From: Firmicutes bacterium ADurb.Bin080
Lineage (GTDB): Bacteria; Bacillota; Clostridia; Christensenellales; DTU072
DNA: 64,000 bases
Reading direction: 5' to 3'
NCBI GenBank assembly: GCA_002070965.1
Contig: MWEH01000202.1
Coordinates: 1 to 64,000, forward strand
This document shows positions 11,332 to 21,894 of the stretch, piece after piece. The notes under the pieces are model-generated. The model had not been told where the DNA came from and did no database searches. It saw nothing but the letters and a program-made list of their open reading frames with translations. Position numbers and translations under genes: made by a program. Every line of letters begins with the position of its first letter. Positions within the stretch are counted from its first letter, which is position 1.

Positions 11332-12834
11332 TTAAAGCGTTTTGTTAATTCCATTAATATATGCTTTAATGCTAGCTTCAATGATGTCAGTCGATAAACC
11401 TGTTCCTGTGTATATAGTGTCGTTGTATTTTATCCTTACAGTAGCTTCGCCCAAGGCATCATTTCCATCCGTAACACTTTGGATGGAATAATCATCTAGT
11501 ATTCTGTCAGGCCCTTTAATTATTTTATTTACGGCATTAAAAGCTGCATCGACCGGTCCATGTCCTAAGGCAACCCTTTCAAACAGCTGATTATTGTAAG
11601 ATAGTCTTACTACTGCAGTAGAGGTCATTTGATTACCACTGTTAACAGTAAATCTGTCGAGCTTATATTCCTGGGCTAGATAAGGACTTTCTGTATGTCC
11701 AATGAGCGCGATTAACTCCGCGTCCGAAATGCTTCTTTTCTTGTCTGCAAGATTTTTGAAATTCTCGAAAAATACATTCATTTCTTCATCGTTCAGAGTA
11801 TGTCCAAGAACTTGAAGTCTGTCCTTAATCGCGTGTTTTCCACTATGCTTTCCAAAAACCATATGATTGGATGGAATCCCAACCGACTGTGGGCTCATAA
11901 TCTCATATGTTTCCCTGTTTTGAAGAACTCCGTGTTGATGAATACCTGCTTCATGAGCAAAAGCATTATCTCCAACTATTGCCTTATTAATGGGGGCACG
12001 AAGACCTAATGTCTTATATATCAAATTACTAGTCATGTATATTTTTGTCGAGTCCACCTTAGTCTCAGCCAAAAATTTATCTTTTCTAGTCTTGATAGCC
12101 ATAACAACCTCTTCAAGTGCTGCATTTCCAGCCCTCTCTCCAAGACCATTTACTGTACACTCAACTTGATCTGCTCCAGCTTCGACTGCAGCCAAGCTGT
12201 TAGCTACAGCTAAGCCCAAATCATTATGACAATGAACGGAGAATATTGCTTTATCCGAATTTTCTACGTTTGTTTTCAAATATTTAATGAGATCATACAT
12301 TTCTGATGGGGTTGAATACCCAACTGTATCTGGTATATTAATAACAGTTGCGCCTGCATCTATAGCCGTATAAACAGCTTTAGCTAGAAACTCTCTTTCT
12401 GACCTAGTTGCATCCTCAGCAGAAAACTCCACATTTGAAAGAAGACTCTTTGTATATTTTGTCATTTCCCGAATGTTTTGGAGAACCTGATCGGGAGTCA
12501 TTTTTAATTTATACTGCATGTGGATAGGAGAAGTGGCTAAGAAAATATGTATCCTCGGGGATGCTCCATTCTTTACCGCATCGTAGGCCAAATCAATATC
12601 CTTTTTGACACAACGGGCAAGACTTGCAACAGTGCTGTCTTTCACTGCCTCTGCAACCATTTTAACCGAGTCGAAATCACCCTTGGAGCTTGCGGCAAAA
12701 CCCGCCTCCATTACATCTACACCCAGCTTTTCTAGAGCAAGCGCAACCTCTATCTTTTCCTTTATATGCATACTGCATCCAGGTGCTTGCTCTCCATCTC
12801 TAAGGGTGGTATCAAAAATCCTTATATTCCTCAT
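11332..12834 (-). CDS. leuA: 2-isopropylmalate synthase
   Basis: First committed step of leucine synthesis, joining 2-ketoisovalerate and acetyl-CoA. The 500-residue protein has the catalytic barrel (IFDTTLRDGEQAPG, metal-binding VHCHNDLGLAVAN, NGLGERAGN) and the C-terminal regulatory domain that binds leucine in characterised homologues (VRIKYNDTIYTGTGLSTDIIEASI). GGGAGATAAT precedes the start. It is 84 bp downstream of ilvD. Confidence 0.95.
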   Translation of the reverse strand: MRNIRIFDTTLRDGEQAPGCSMHIKEKIEVALALEKLGVDVMEAGFAASSKGDFDSVKMVAEAVKDSTVASLARCVKKDIDLAYDAVKNGASPRIHIFLATSPIHMQYKLKMTPDQVLQNIREMTKYTKSLLSNVEFSAEDATRSEREFLAKAVYTAIDAGATVINIPDTVGYSTPSEMYDLIKYLKTNVENSDKAIFSVHCHNDLGLAVANSLAAVEAGADQVECTVNGLGERAGNAALEEVVMAIKTRKDKFLAETKVDSTKIYMTSNLIYKTLGLRAPINKAIVGDNAFAHEAGIHQHGVLQNRETYEIMSPQSVGIPSNHMVFGKHSGKHAIKDRLQVLGHTLNDEEMNVFFENFKNLADKKRSISDAELIALIGHTESPYLAQEYKLDRFTVNSGNQMTSTAVVRLSYNNQLFERVALGHGPVDAAFNAVNKIIKGPDRILDDYSIQSVTDGNDALGEATVRIKYNDTIYTGTGLSTDIIEASIKAYINGINKTL

Positions 12835-12918
12835 ATTATCTCCCTATATCTTACGTTTATTATATTCATTGCCATGAGGCAATTAATCTGTGAAATGAAT
12901 TAAATACTATTAAAAACT

Positions 12919-14583
12919 TCAAGAAAGAAACGATGCGCCAGTGTCTGCCGAGCCCACAAGGGAAGCATATCTCTTTAGGTATCCCTTTAGCGGAGGTTCT
13001 GGTTTTAGTTGAGTAAATCTCTTTCTTCTTTCGAGTTCCTCATCAGTGACTTCAAGATTAATCCTATAGTTATCTATATCAATTGTGATCCTGTCTCCTT
13101 CGTAAACATATGCAATAGGCCCACCCTCTCTTGCTTCTGGAGAAATATGCCCTATAGCGGCGCCTCGAGTTGCTCCGGAAAATCGTCCGTCAGTAATCAA
13201 GGCTACATCTGCGTCCAAACCCATTCCCGCTATTGCAGAAGTCGGTGATAACATCTCCCTCATACCTGGGCCTCCTTTTGGCCCTTCGTACCTGATAACG
13301 ACTATATCTCCCTTAACTATTTTGCCCGAATATATAGCTTTTATTGCATCCTCTTCACTTTCAAAAACCCTGGCTTTACCTGTGAAGTGTTGCATTTCTT
13401 TTCTTACAGCGCTCCTCTTTACCACTGATCCATTGGGAGCAATGTTACCAAAGAGAATAGCTAGTCCACCGTTTTTTGAATAGGGGTCTTCAACACTTTT
13501 TATAACTGAATAGTCAAGCACCCTTACCCTTTCTATATTCTCTTCCACAGTTTTGCATGTAACGGTAAGACAACCTTTATCAATTAAATTTAGTTTGTCT
13601 AATTCTTTAAATACTGCCTGAATACCTCCTGCACGGTGAAGATCCTGCAAATGGTGCTTACCACTAGGCGCAAGCTTACAAAGATTCGGAACTCTCGAAC
13701 TAATTTCATTTATTATTTTTAAATCGAGGGCCATACCCATTTCACGACAGATTGCAGCCAGATGCAAAACAGTATTGGTTGAGCATCCGAGAGCCATATC
13801 GACTGATAGAGCATTATTAATTGACCTTTCATTCATAATATCGCTTACGCAAATATTTTTTGAGACTAGCTCCATGATTTTCATCCCGGTATCTTTTGCC
13901 AGCCTAATTCTTTCGGAATAGACTGCTGGAGTAGTCCCATTTTTGGGTAAGGATATTCCTATTGCTTCAGTAAGACAATTCATAGAATTGGCTGTAAACA
14001 TTCCTGAACAAGATCCGCATGTCGGACAAGAATTATCTTCCACTCTCTTCAGTTCATTTTCATCTATTAACCCCGCTTTACATGCTCCAAGAGCTTCGTA
14101 AACGCTATTATAGTCAAGATAGTTTCCTGACGCATCAGGGAGAGAGAGCATCGGGCCCCCACATATGAAGATGGAAGGAAGGTTTAGTCTTACAGCAGCA
14201 AGAAGCATACCAGGGACAATTTTATCGCAACTGGGAATAAATACCATTCCATCAAAAGGATGAGCTTTTGCCATACATTCTATACTGTCAGCTATTATTT
14301 CTCTGGTACAAAGAGAATATTTCATACCCTCGTGTCCCATGGCTATACCATCGCAAACACCTATAGTATTAAATTCCAAAGGTGTTCCCCCGGCGGCCAA
14401 AATTCCATCCTTCACGGCTCTCGCAATACTGTTAAGTTGAATATGTCCTGGAACTATTTCATTAAATGAGTTTGCAATACCGATAATAGGTCTTTTTATC
14501 TGCTCTTCAGTCAGACCATCAGCTTTCAGTAGTGATCTTGCTGGGGCTTTTTCAGCTCCCTTTTTCATACTGTCAGATTTCAT
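12919..14583 (-). CDS. ilvD: Dihydroxy-acid dehydratase
   Basis: Fe-S dehydratase that makes 2-ketoisovalerate and 2-keto-3-methylvalerate. The 554-residue protein contains the cluster cysteines in [12 protein letters not shown] and in [18 protein letters not shown], plus the [17 protein letters not shown] block. Length and motifs are typical. GAGAGGG is spaced correctly before the ATG. Confidence 0.96.
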   Translation of the reverse strand: MKSDSMKKGAEKAPARSLLKADGLTEEQIKRPIIGIANSFNEIVPGHIQLNSIARAVKDGILAAGGTPLEFNTIGVCDGIAMGHEGMKYSLCTREIIADSIECMAKAHPFDGMVFIPSCDKIVPGMLLAAVRLNLPSIFICGGPMLSLPDASGNYLDYNSVYEALGACKAGLIDENELKRVEDNSCPTCGSCSGMFTANSMNCLTEAIGISLPKNGTTPAVYSERIRLAKDTGMKIMELVSKNICVSDIMNERSINNALSVDMALGCSTNTVLHLAAICREMGMALDLKIINEISSRVPNLCKLAPSGKHHLQDLHRAGGIQAVFKELDKLNLIDKGCLTVTCKTVEENIERVRVLDYSVIKSVEDPYSKNGGLAILFGNIAPNGSVVKRSAVRKEMQHFTGKARVFESEEDAIKAIYSGKIVKGDIVVIRYEGPKGGPGMREMLSPTSAIAGMGLDADVALITDGRFSGATRGAAIGHISPEAREGGPIAYVYEGDRITIDIDNYRINLEVTDEELERRKRFTQLKPEPPLKGYLKRYASLVGSADTGASFLS

Positions 14584-14712
14584 ATACCCTCTCTAAAAAT
14601 ATTCTTAATTTCCCTTAATGGTGTCCAAATAACTATCTTTCTTTTATAACTGAATCATTAGTATCACACTAATTAATCTGTCTCAAATGTTCTGTCTGAA
14701 TATAGAAACTAA

Positions 14713-15750
<1,038 letters not shown>

Positions 15751-15855
15751 TTATGCCATTAATTTTATTAGACTCATTAATTTATCTAAAATGTATTTCC
15801 TAATTAACAATATACTTATTTAAACTCCTGGTTGTTAGAAGAATCTATCATCCCC

Positions 15856-16380
15856 TTACTCTTCGCTATTGGCTTCCTGTTCACCCAAAAGTAAATCCTT
15901 CCCTCTGCCTATTGCGGTGAGTCCAGTTCTACATAGCTCCACAACTCCAAACGGTACCATGTATTCCAAAAATGCATTACATTTATTTGTGTCCCCAGTA
16001 ACCTCCAAAGTTAAAGAGTCAGGAGTCAAATCCACAACTTTTGCTCTAAATATAGTAGTTGCCTCAAGTATTTCAATTCTTTTTCCCTGGGGGACATTAA
16101 CTTTAATGAGCATTAACTCTCTCATCACGGTATTTTTCATATCCATGTTTTTAACAATAATTACATCGTGAAGCTTTTCAAGTTGAAGCCTGATTTGTTC
16201 CTTAACATAATCATCTCCGGTAGCTGTGATCGTTATCCTGGATATTTTAGGATCGAGAGTTTCGCCGACAGATAAACTATCAATATTGAATCCTCTTCGG
16301 GCAAACAACCCAGATACCCTAGTTAGTACCCCTGCTTCATTTTTCACAAGCATCGACATTAAAAATTTCTCTTCTTTCAT
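15856..16380 (-). CDS. ilvN: Acetolactate synthase small (regulatory) subunit
   Basis: ACT-domain regulatory subunit conferring valine feedback in this family; about 174 residues. The N-terminal ACT domain starts at MSMLVKNEAGVLTRVSGLFARRGFNI, and the C-terminal dimer domain has VDLTPDSLTLEVTGD. The ATG at 16380 sits 5 bp after AAGGAG; the alternative GTG at 16386 overlaps that RBS. It is 157 bp after ilvB and could also be called ilvH. Confidence 0.92.
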   Translation of the reverse strand: MKEEKFLMSMLVKNEAGVLTRVSGLFARRGFNIDSLSVGETLDPKISRITITATGDDYVKEQIRLQLEKLHDVIIVKNMDMKNTVMRELMLIKVNVPQGKRIEILEATTIFRAKVVDLTPDSLTLEVTGDTNKCNAFLEYMVPFGVVELCRTGLTAIGRGKDLLLGEQEANSEE

Positions 16381-16537
16381 TTTCACTCCTTACCCAAAAT
16401 ATATTACTTTTTATCCTTTGATCCACATCGAAATCAAATTTTCTTTGTTCTATATTTTACTCCCTTTTTTCTATGAGTTACTATCAATTACCCTAAATTT
16501 ATATATAAACAAACTTTAAATGTTTAATTATTACTTT

Positions 16538-18199
16538 CTATTTAAGGATAATATCCTTTATTGTCCCGTTTGGAGGGATCATGGGAAGAACTCTTTCATC
16601 TGGGCTTATCACAGCTTCTAACAAATATGGTCTGTTTTCCTTTAACGCTTCCTTTACCGCATCCTCTAATTCGCCCATTTCAGTAATTCTCTTAGCCTTA
16701 ATATCAAAAGCATCTGCGAGTTTAACATAGTTTGTATTTCTGTTAAGCGAAGTATTAGAATATCTTTTCCCAAAAAATATAGTCTGCCATTGTCTAACCA
16801 TACCTAACGCATTGTTATTCATCACCACTATAAGCACGGGAATATTATTATTTGCTATGGTTGCTAACTCATTCATGTTCATGTGAAAACAACCATCTGA
16901 AGTAAACAGTACAGATCTCTTTCCTGTCCCTAAAGCAGCCCCTATAGCTGCGCCCATACCAAAACCCATAGTACCCAGCCCTCCTGAGGTAAGTAGGGTT
17001 CTTGGCTTCCTGAACTTATAATATTGGGCTACCCACATTTGGTGTTGCCCAACATCTGTTGCAATCACAGTATCACTTGGAACCAGCTTATTCACGGTCT
17101 CTATGATACTCTGGGGATTAAGTCTTGACTTATCCATTTCTAAGTGTGAATCTGGGCAATTTTTGATTTCTTCTACTGTTTTCTCCCACTCAGGTCTTTC
17201 CATATCTGGAAGTTTATCAATTAGTTTTTGGAGCACCTCTTTTACATCCCCCACCAATGCGACATAAACTGGTATATTCTTCCCTATCTCTGCAGGGTCA
17301 ATATCGATGTGCAATACTTTTTTTCCATCAACAAACTTTACTTTGTTTCCAGTAGCCCTATCAGAGAATCTTGTTCCAACTGCAATTATCAAATCAGATT
17401 CAGCCATCGCCTTGGTTGAACAGAATTTTCCATGCATCCCAGTCATTCCAAGGTATCTCTTGTTATCATATGATACTCCGCTAATACCCATCATCGAAGT
17501 ACCGATTGGAGCGTCAATCATTTCGGCAAATAGTTCGAGTTCCTTACTAGCATCAGAGGAAACAACCCCACCTCCAGCATAAATAAAAGGCTTCCTACTC
17601 TGCCTTATTATCTCTAGGGCGGTTTCGAAAGCCTTCACACCATTATTGTGTCCCTTCTTTGAGGGTTGCGTTGAACACATTTCATATTCAGCTGTAGCGA
17701 TTTGAATATCTTTTGGGATATCCACTAACACAGGGCCTGGCCTACCTGCACGGGCAATTACGAAGGCCTCTCTCAAGGTATCCGCCAGTTTGTTTACATC
17801 TTTTACCATGAAGTTATGTTTCGTTACGGGCATTGTAACTCCGCAAATATCTACTTCTTGAAAACTATCCCTTCCTATAAACGGAGTAGCTACGTTGCCA
17901 GTAATTGCAACTAATGGAGTAGAATCAAGGTATGCAGTAGCTATTCCAGTGACTAAATTTGTTGCCCCTGGTCCGGAGGTAGCAAATACTACTCCAGTTT
18001 TTCCAGTTGCTCTTGCATAGCCATCTGCCGCATGGGAAGCCCCTTGCTCATGTGACGTTGTGACATGTCTTATCTTATCCGAGTATTTGTAAATCTCATC
18101 GTAGATGTGAAGAACGGTTCCACCAGGATATCCAAAAATTGTGTCTACTCCGTTTTCAAGAAGTACTTTCATTACTATCTCTGCGCCTGTTATCCTCAT
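16538..18199 (-). CDS. ilvB: Acetolactate synthase large (catalytic) subunit
   Basis: Thiamine-diphosphate enzyme forming acetolactate from two pyruvates, or acetohydroxybutyrate. In 553 residues it shows the catalytic glutamate (SHEQGASHAADGYAR, residue 51), the FAD/central domain and the C-terminal ThDP motif, where the usual GDG reads SDG (TSDGCFHMN...NNN). It is the first structural gene of the operon, with AAGGGG before its ATG. A leader peptide and attenuator precede it. Confidence 0.95.
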   Translation of the reverse strand: MRITGAEIVMKVLLENGVDTIFGYPGGTVLHIYDEIYKYSDKIRHVTTSHEQGASHAADGYARATGKTGVVFATSGPGATNLVTGIATAYLDSTPLVAITGNVATPFIGRDSFQEVDICGVTMPVTKHNFMVKDVNKLADTLREAFVIARAGRPGPVLVDIPKDIQIATAEYEMCSTQPSKKGHNNGVKAFETALEIIRQSRKPFIYAGGGVVSSDASKELELFAEMIDAPIGTSMMGISGVSYDNKRYLGMTGMHGKFCSTKAMAESDLIIAVGTRFSDRATGNKVKFVDGKKVLHIDIDPAEIGKNIPVYVALVGDVKEVLQKLIDKLPDMERPEWEKTVEEIKNCPDSHLEMDKSRLNPQSIIETVNKLVPSDTVIATDVGQHQMWVAQYYKFRKPRTLLTSGGLGTMGFGMGAAIGAALGTGKRSVLFTSDGCFHMNMNELATIANNNIPVLIVVMNNNALGMVRQWQTIFFGKRYSNTSLNRNTNYVKLADAFDIKAKRITEMGELEDAVKEALKENRPYLLEAVISPDERVLPMIPPNGTIKDIILK

Positions 18200-18226
18200 T
18201 TTTTATCCCCTTAAGCTTTTTATATC

Positions 18227-18257
18227 AAAAAACCCTCTGCGGTTTGCCGAGGGTTTT
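18227..18257 (-). terminator. Attenuator terminator of the ilv-leu operon
   Basis: Read on the minus strand, AAAACCCTC (18257-18249) pairs with GAGGGTTTT (18237-18229) to give a 9-bp stem, an 11-nt loop and a T run, 28 bp upstream of ilvB. The loop contains GGCAAACCG (18248-18240), the exact reverse complement of CGGTTTGCC at 18303-18295, inside the last codons of the leader peptide. Pairing of those two segments would compete with the terminator. Confidence 0.85.
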
Positions 18258-18281
18258 GAGTATTTTTTATGTTATATACTA

Positions 18282-18380
18282 TTACCTTACACTTGGCAAA
18301 CCGGAAACTGCATCGTCTACTAGTACTAGGACGACGCTAAGCGTAATTATAATAACGATAGATGCTATTATTGCCAACAT
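18282..18380 (-). CDS. ilv operon leader peptide (attenuation)
   Basis: A 32-codon ORF with GGAG 9 nt before its ATG. Of its 32 residues, codons 4-21 are almost all Ile, Val or Leu (for example IVIII at 8-12 and VVLVLV at 16-21), as in ilvL and ivbL leaders. Its stop codon lies 12 nt after the CGGTTTGCC antiterminator segment. A ribosome stalled on Ile/Val/Leu codons would leave this segment free to pair with the terminator loop; a ribosome reaching the stop would cover it. The mechanism is inferred from layout; no T-box motif is seen. Confidence 0.85.
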   Translation of the reverse strand: MLAIIASIVIIITLSVVLVLVDDAVSGLPSVR

Positions 18381-18409
18381 TCCTTTGTTCTCCAAATGAG
18401 TATGCATAG

Positions 18410-18439
18410 AAATTACCACAAATTATTTATACTTGTCAA
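18410..18439 (-). promoter_or_regulatory. Promoter of the ilv-leu operon
   Basis: On the minus strand a perfect -35 TTGACA (18439-18434) is followed after 18 bp by TAATTT (18415-18410), with a TGG just upstream of the -10 (extended -10). It lies about 30 bp upstream of the leader ORF. The rest of the gap up to 18583 is AT-rich and featureless. Confidence 0.75.
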
Positions 18440-18583
18440 GCATAAATTTTATACACTAATTCCTACGAATAATGAATTAATTATAAAAAATATACATTTA
18501 CATTTAAAATCTAATGGCTTTTCTCCCTCTTTTTGAAATCCAAAGTCTTTTTTGCTTCCTATAATCTAGCCATAAAAAAAGCC

Positions 18584-19948
18584 TTATCTGTATGTCCCAT
18601 ATTCCTGAGGAGGATAATTTTGAAGCTCGGCATAGAAAGGAAGTTCCTCTTTAGGGAGGTCTACCCCCTCAAGATTACCAAAATATCTATTCGAAAAGCC
18701 TTGCATAATCGTGTCATAATCATAGCAAAATGCTTCTGTGCTGTCATTCTGAGAGGTAACTGTCGCTGATATATCGCCCAAATTTCCGCTCATCACCCAA
18801 GTTTCATCTGTACCCCAGGTTCTTATGTATCCATTTTCAAAAACAGTCATTTCAACTTTTAAAGCCGAGTAATACAAGTTATATCCACTTAAAAAATCAG
18901 TGAAAGCAGTGGGGGCCTGAGACAAATATAATTGCTCGGCATAATATGTCGCACTACTCGTTGTGCCCCTTCCGGTTTCGGTATCAACTTCGAAATGTAC
19001 AGAATAATAATCCTTATTTCGACCTGTCACATCCGAGCCTATATTCTTTGTAATAACAACAGATGAGGGAATAATTGTCTCAGGATTGATTATATGTATA
19101 GATAGATCTTTAGCGCTTAATCCATATTCATCTCCCCAATCTAGGGGATACTCTCTTGAAACTCCACTCTCTATCATATCTTCCGAGGTCATTTTTTTAA
19201 ATTTTGAGTCCTTTACAGCGAATTTGCCTGTTACTCCTGTAGGAGTAATAACACTGGAGTCCTGATCCCCCTCCCATACAATTTTATTAGTGGGTGTGAG
19301 AATTCCTCTTCTAGCAAAAGGCAATACTATTCGCAATACTGGTTCTCCAATTTTTGCAAATGTCTCATTAGTTGCTGTCACCGCCCCAGCAGGTATTTGA
19401 GTATACTCTTCGGATACTTCATACTTTTCGTAGTTACCGGAATTAATTTCTTCGATTGAAGGAGTGGCTGGGAAAGGACTCAGCAAAGTGTAATATGAAG
19501 CGGTAAGATTCATTGAACAACCAACCTCTACGGGAGTCCCCTCCTCCCCTGCCACAATTGCGCCACTAGCACTTCCGGTTCCAATCGTATATTTTGCCTT
19601 CATGGTGGCAGTCTCATTAGCTAAACACGCAATTCTGTAAATGATATATGCAGCCAATACTTTTTCTTCGTCGGTAGCCTCCTCAGCAATACCTCTTTCA
19701 ATTTCGGTGGAAAAAGTTGCAAATCTATCTGAATAATCAGCATAACTTGTCTCTTCTTCGGTATCGGGAGCATATCCAAATAACCCATAATACTGTCCTA
19801 AGTCAGAGTTTTCAGGAGGATTAAAAATCATATCCCAGAAATACCAAAGCAAACCCGCCCCTGAAAGTGCAACTATAACTGCGACTAATACTATGGCAAT
19901 AACAGCCCCTTTTTTTAGTTTTTTTCTTTCCTTTTTTACCTTCTCCAT
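18584..19948 (-). CDS. Uncharacterised membrane-anchored extracellular protein
   Basis: I do not recognise this family. After a strongly basic start (KVKKERKKLKKG) comes one transmembrane segment (AVIAIVLVAVIVALSGAGLLWYF split over about residues 17-39). About 410 residues follow, predicted outside the cell, rich in Ser, Thr, Glu and Tyr and with few cysteines. No catalytic motif is apparent. The ATG at 19948 is preferred over 19975 because AGAGGGG precedes it. It lies 52 bp after the methyltransferase gene on the same strand, so it may be co-transcribed, but the products have no evident link. Confidence 0.75.
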   Translation of the reverse strand: MEKVKKERKKLKKGAVIAIVLVAVIVALSGAGLLWYFWDMIFNPPENSDLGQYYGLFGYAPDTEEETSYADYSDRFATFSTEIERGIAEEATDEEKVLAAYIIYRIACLANETATMKAKYTIGTGSASGAIVAGEEGTPVEVGCSMNLTASYYTLLSPFPATPSIEEINSGNYEKYEVSEEYTQIPAGAVTATNETFAKIGEPVLRIVLPFARRGILTPTNKIVWEGDQDSSVITPTGVTGKFAVKDSKFKKMTSEDMIESGVSREYPLDWGDEYGLSAKDLSIHIINPETIIPSSVVITKNIGSDVTGRNKDYYSVHFEVDTETGRGTTSSATYYAEQLYLSQAPTAFTDFLSGYNLYYSALKVEMTVFENGYIRTWGTDETWVMSGNLGDISATVTSQNDSTEAFCYDYDTIMQGFSNRYFGNLEGVDLPKEELPFYAELQNYPPQEYGTYR

Positions 19949-20000
19949 ATTTCCCCTCTCACCAACCATCCCCAATTATTCCTTATATGTGTATGGGACT

Positions 20001-20588
20001 CTATTTCAAAATCTTTTTCGCTATAATATTAATCCATTGGGTTTTATTGTCGGGTCTAACATCGGAAGACACCCATTTTTCTAACATAGTAAACCCCGAA
20101 TCATACACTAACTTAGAAAGCATATCTTCTTCATAATCTAAAAAAAATCTACCATCCCGCTCCCCTTCAAAGGCCCCCTTTTTATACGAAGCATAAATTA
20201 TTCCCTTATCCTTCAGTGCCATATAGAGTTTCCCCCATACTAATTTTTGCTCTTCTTTAGGAATATGTAGAAGCGAGGCACAGGCCCATGCCGCATCAAA
20301 TTCATTAAAATATTCTAAATTTTGAAACATAACACATTTTACTTTTTTCCCTATAAGACTCTCGGCGTTTATACACATTTCAATTGAACCGTCTATTGAC
20401 TCAATGTTATATCCCTTTGAAATAAAATATAAACTATCTCTCCCAGATCCACACCCTACATCAAGAATATGCCCATCATTTGGAACATATTTCAGAAATA
20501 TATCATAAATTTGTCTCATGTCTGCTGAAATTGTATTCCCAACATACTTCTCGGGATTGTTATTATAGTACTCAATCGTTTTATCCAT
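20001..20588 (-). CDS. Class I SAM-dependent methyltransferase (TehB-like)
   Basis: 195 residues with a Rossmann-fold methyltransferase core. SAM motif I is ILDVGCGSGRDSLYF (about 41-55), followed by the acidic residue of motif II (ESIDGSIEM) and motif IV-like AWACASLLHIPKEE. There is no DNA-methyltransferase (D/N)PPY motif, so a base-modifying role on DNA is not supported. It follows the HNH nuclease gene by 20 bp, which suggests joint expression. I recall TehB-like enzymes beside HNH proteins of this type in other Firmicutes, but cannot verify that here. Confidence 0.8.
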   Translation of the reverse strand: MDKTIEYYNNNPEKYVGNTISADMRQIYDIFLKYVPNDGHILDVGCGSGRDSLYFISKGYNIESIDGSIEMCINAESLIGKKVKCVMFQNLEYFNEFDAAWACASLLHIPKEEQKLVWGKLYMALKDKGIIYASYKKGAFEGERDGRFFLDYEEDMLSKLVYDSGFTMLEKWVSSDVRPDNKTQWINIIAKKILK

Positions 20589-20608
20589 TTTTTCTTTTCA
20601 ACAGCCTC

Positions 20609-21733
20609 TCAATATTTTAACCAAAGCTCATAACCATGGTTATATGCAATTTGATATAAAGGGTTTATTGTGTTTTTTATGGCGTTTTCAAACACTTCTC
20701 TTCCTTTGTCCTGGCCTTCTACAATCGAAAATATGTCATTCTTGATTGTTAAATATGACTCAAGTTCTTTTTCAGAAACATGCTCTCTTCTTGCGGCTAT
20801 AAAAGTCTGATATTGAAACGTGCTAAATTTATCAATATATTTCATTTGAGGTATTTTATTGCCCTTCTCGCTATTGATATTCTTGAAGGTCGGGCAAAGA
20901 TTCCATAACTCATCATGAAGAACAAAACTCCAAGGAATAAAGTGGTCTATACTAATTCCCCCATGCTCAACTTGATTATCGTTATTAAAGGGAAGGTCTG
21001 TAAAAATATCTTTCATTTCCGAGTATCTCAATACTTTCTTAAAAATATTACTGGCCTCTCTTAAGTCTCTTTTTTCTGGGGGAAATATCTTGTAAGGTAT
21101 TGCCGGAATACTTGGATTTCGCTTTTGAAGATAGTCTACTAGTTTATAGTTTAGCCAACCTTTGATTAAAGCTTCATTTTTTATAAGATATTTTGCCCAT
21201 TCTTCATTTACTAGAAGTTTTCCTGACTCACGTTCGATTTCATATAGCGATAATGGTGTTTTTTTACTTAAATCTTCTATCAAACGATTAACTTGATGGT
21301 CTTTTAAACCGCTTTGCTTCGCTACTGCGATTTCTTTTTCAAAGAAAGGCCTGACTAATCGATAGGGAACCATGTTCTCGAAATTTTTAGCCTTTTCTCT
21401 GACCTCATTGTCCTTACACTCGTTTAAAAAACCTATTATTTCTTTTTGGGTGGAATCCATAGATATTTGAAAGTCTTTCCCTTTTGCAAGAAATCTAACC
21501 GTGTCTGCAAGTAGATCAGCCTTACCCAAATTAAGGTTATAATACAGCACTGGGTACCATGCATAGGAAATCATCTTATGGACTATTGATGAGAATGCAA
21601 TTTCCCTTTTTCCCTCCAGCACTTCTTCAAGCAATCCCTTGAACCAATAAAGCTTATAACTCGCAGAAAAATTGCTTAGCATCGCCTCCAAGTACCCAGA
21701 TTCTCCTCTTCCATCATCTGGTAAAAAAACCAT
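20609..21733 (-). CDS. HNH endonuclease domain protein
   Basis: 374 residues. A long N-terminal helical region with no recognised domain precedes a C-terminal HNH nuclease core of the Cas9-like HNH_4 type: IDHFIPWSF (about 262-270), then LWNLCPTFKNINSEKGNK with the conserved Asn and Lys (about 276-293). The start at 21733 has AAGGGGG at ideal spacing; an upstream in-frame start at 21805 lacks one. It is paired with the downstream methyltransferase gene. A role in nucleic-acid degradation or defence is possible but inferred only from the domain. Confidence 0.75.
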   Translation of the reverse strand: MVFLPDDGRGESGYLEAMLSNFSASYKLYWFKGLLEEVLEGKREIAFSSIVHKMISYAWYPVLYYNLNLGKADLLADTVRFLAKGKDFQISMDSTQKEIIGFLNECKDNEVREKAKNFENMVPYRLVRPFFEKEIAVAKQSGLKDHQVNRLIEDLSKKTPLSLYEIERESGKLLVNEEWAKYLIKNEALIKGWLNYKLVDYLQKRNPSIPAIPYKIFPPEKRDLREASNIFKKVLRYSEMKDIFTDLPFNNDNQVEHGGISIDHFIPWSFVLHDELWNLCPTFKNINSEKGNKIPQMKYIDKFSTFQYQTFIAARREHVSEKELESYLTIKNDIFSIVEGQDKGREVFENAIKNTINPLYQIAYNHGYELWLKY

Positions 21734-21837
21734 GCGTAACCCCCTTGATATCTTATTATAAATATTATCACAATGTACTCTTTCATTCAATTTCAGAAAT
21801 ATCATGCAAAAGACTTATGAGCAGCTAAAAAAACACC

Positions 21838-21866
21838 TTACAAAAACTTATTCCATATAGTATAAT
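21838..21866 (+). promoter_or_regulatory. Promoter of the DUF998-like gene
   Basis: A perfect -10 TATAAT (21861-21866) lies 28 bp before the start codon. The region 17 bp upstream (TTACAA, 21838-21843) is only a weak -35 match. Confidence 0.5.
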
Positions 21867-21894
21867 TAGAAAAGTCAGTTTATTGGAGGGTTTT

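Noticed and set aside
18200-18440. T-box riboswitch before ilvB
   Set aside because: No conserved T-box sequence or stem I-like specifier loop was seen; a leader peptide with Ile/Val/Leu codons explains the terminator better.
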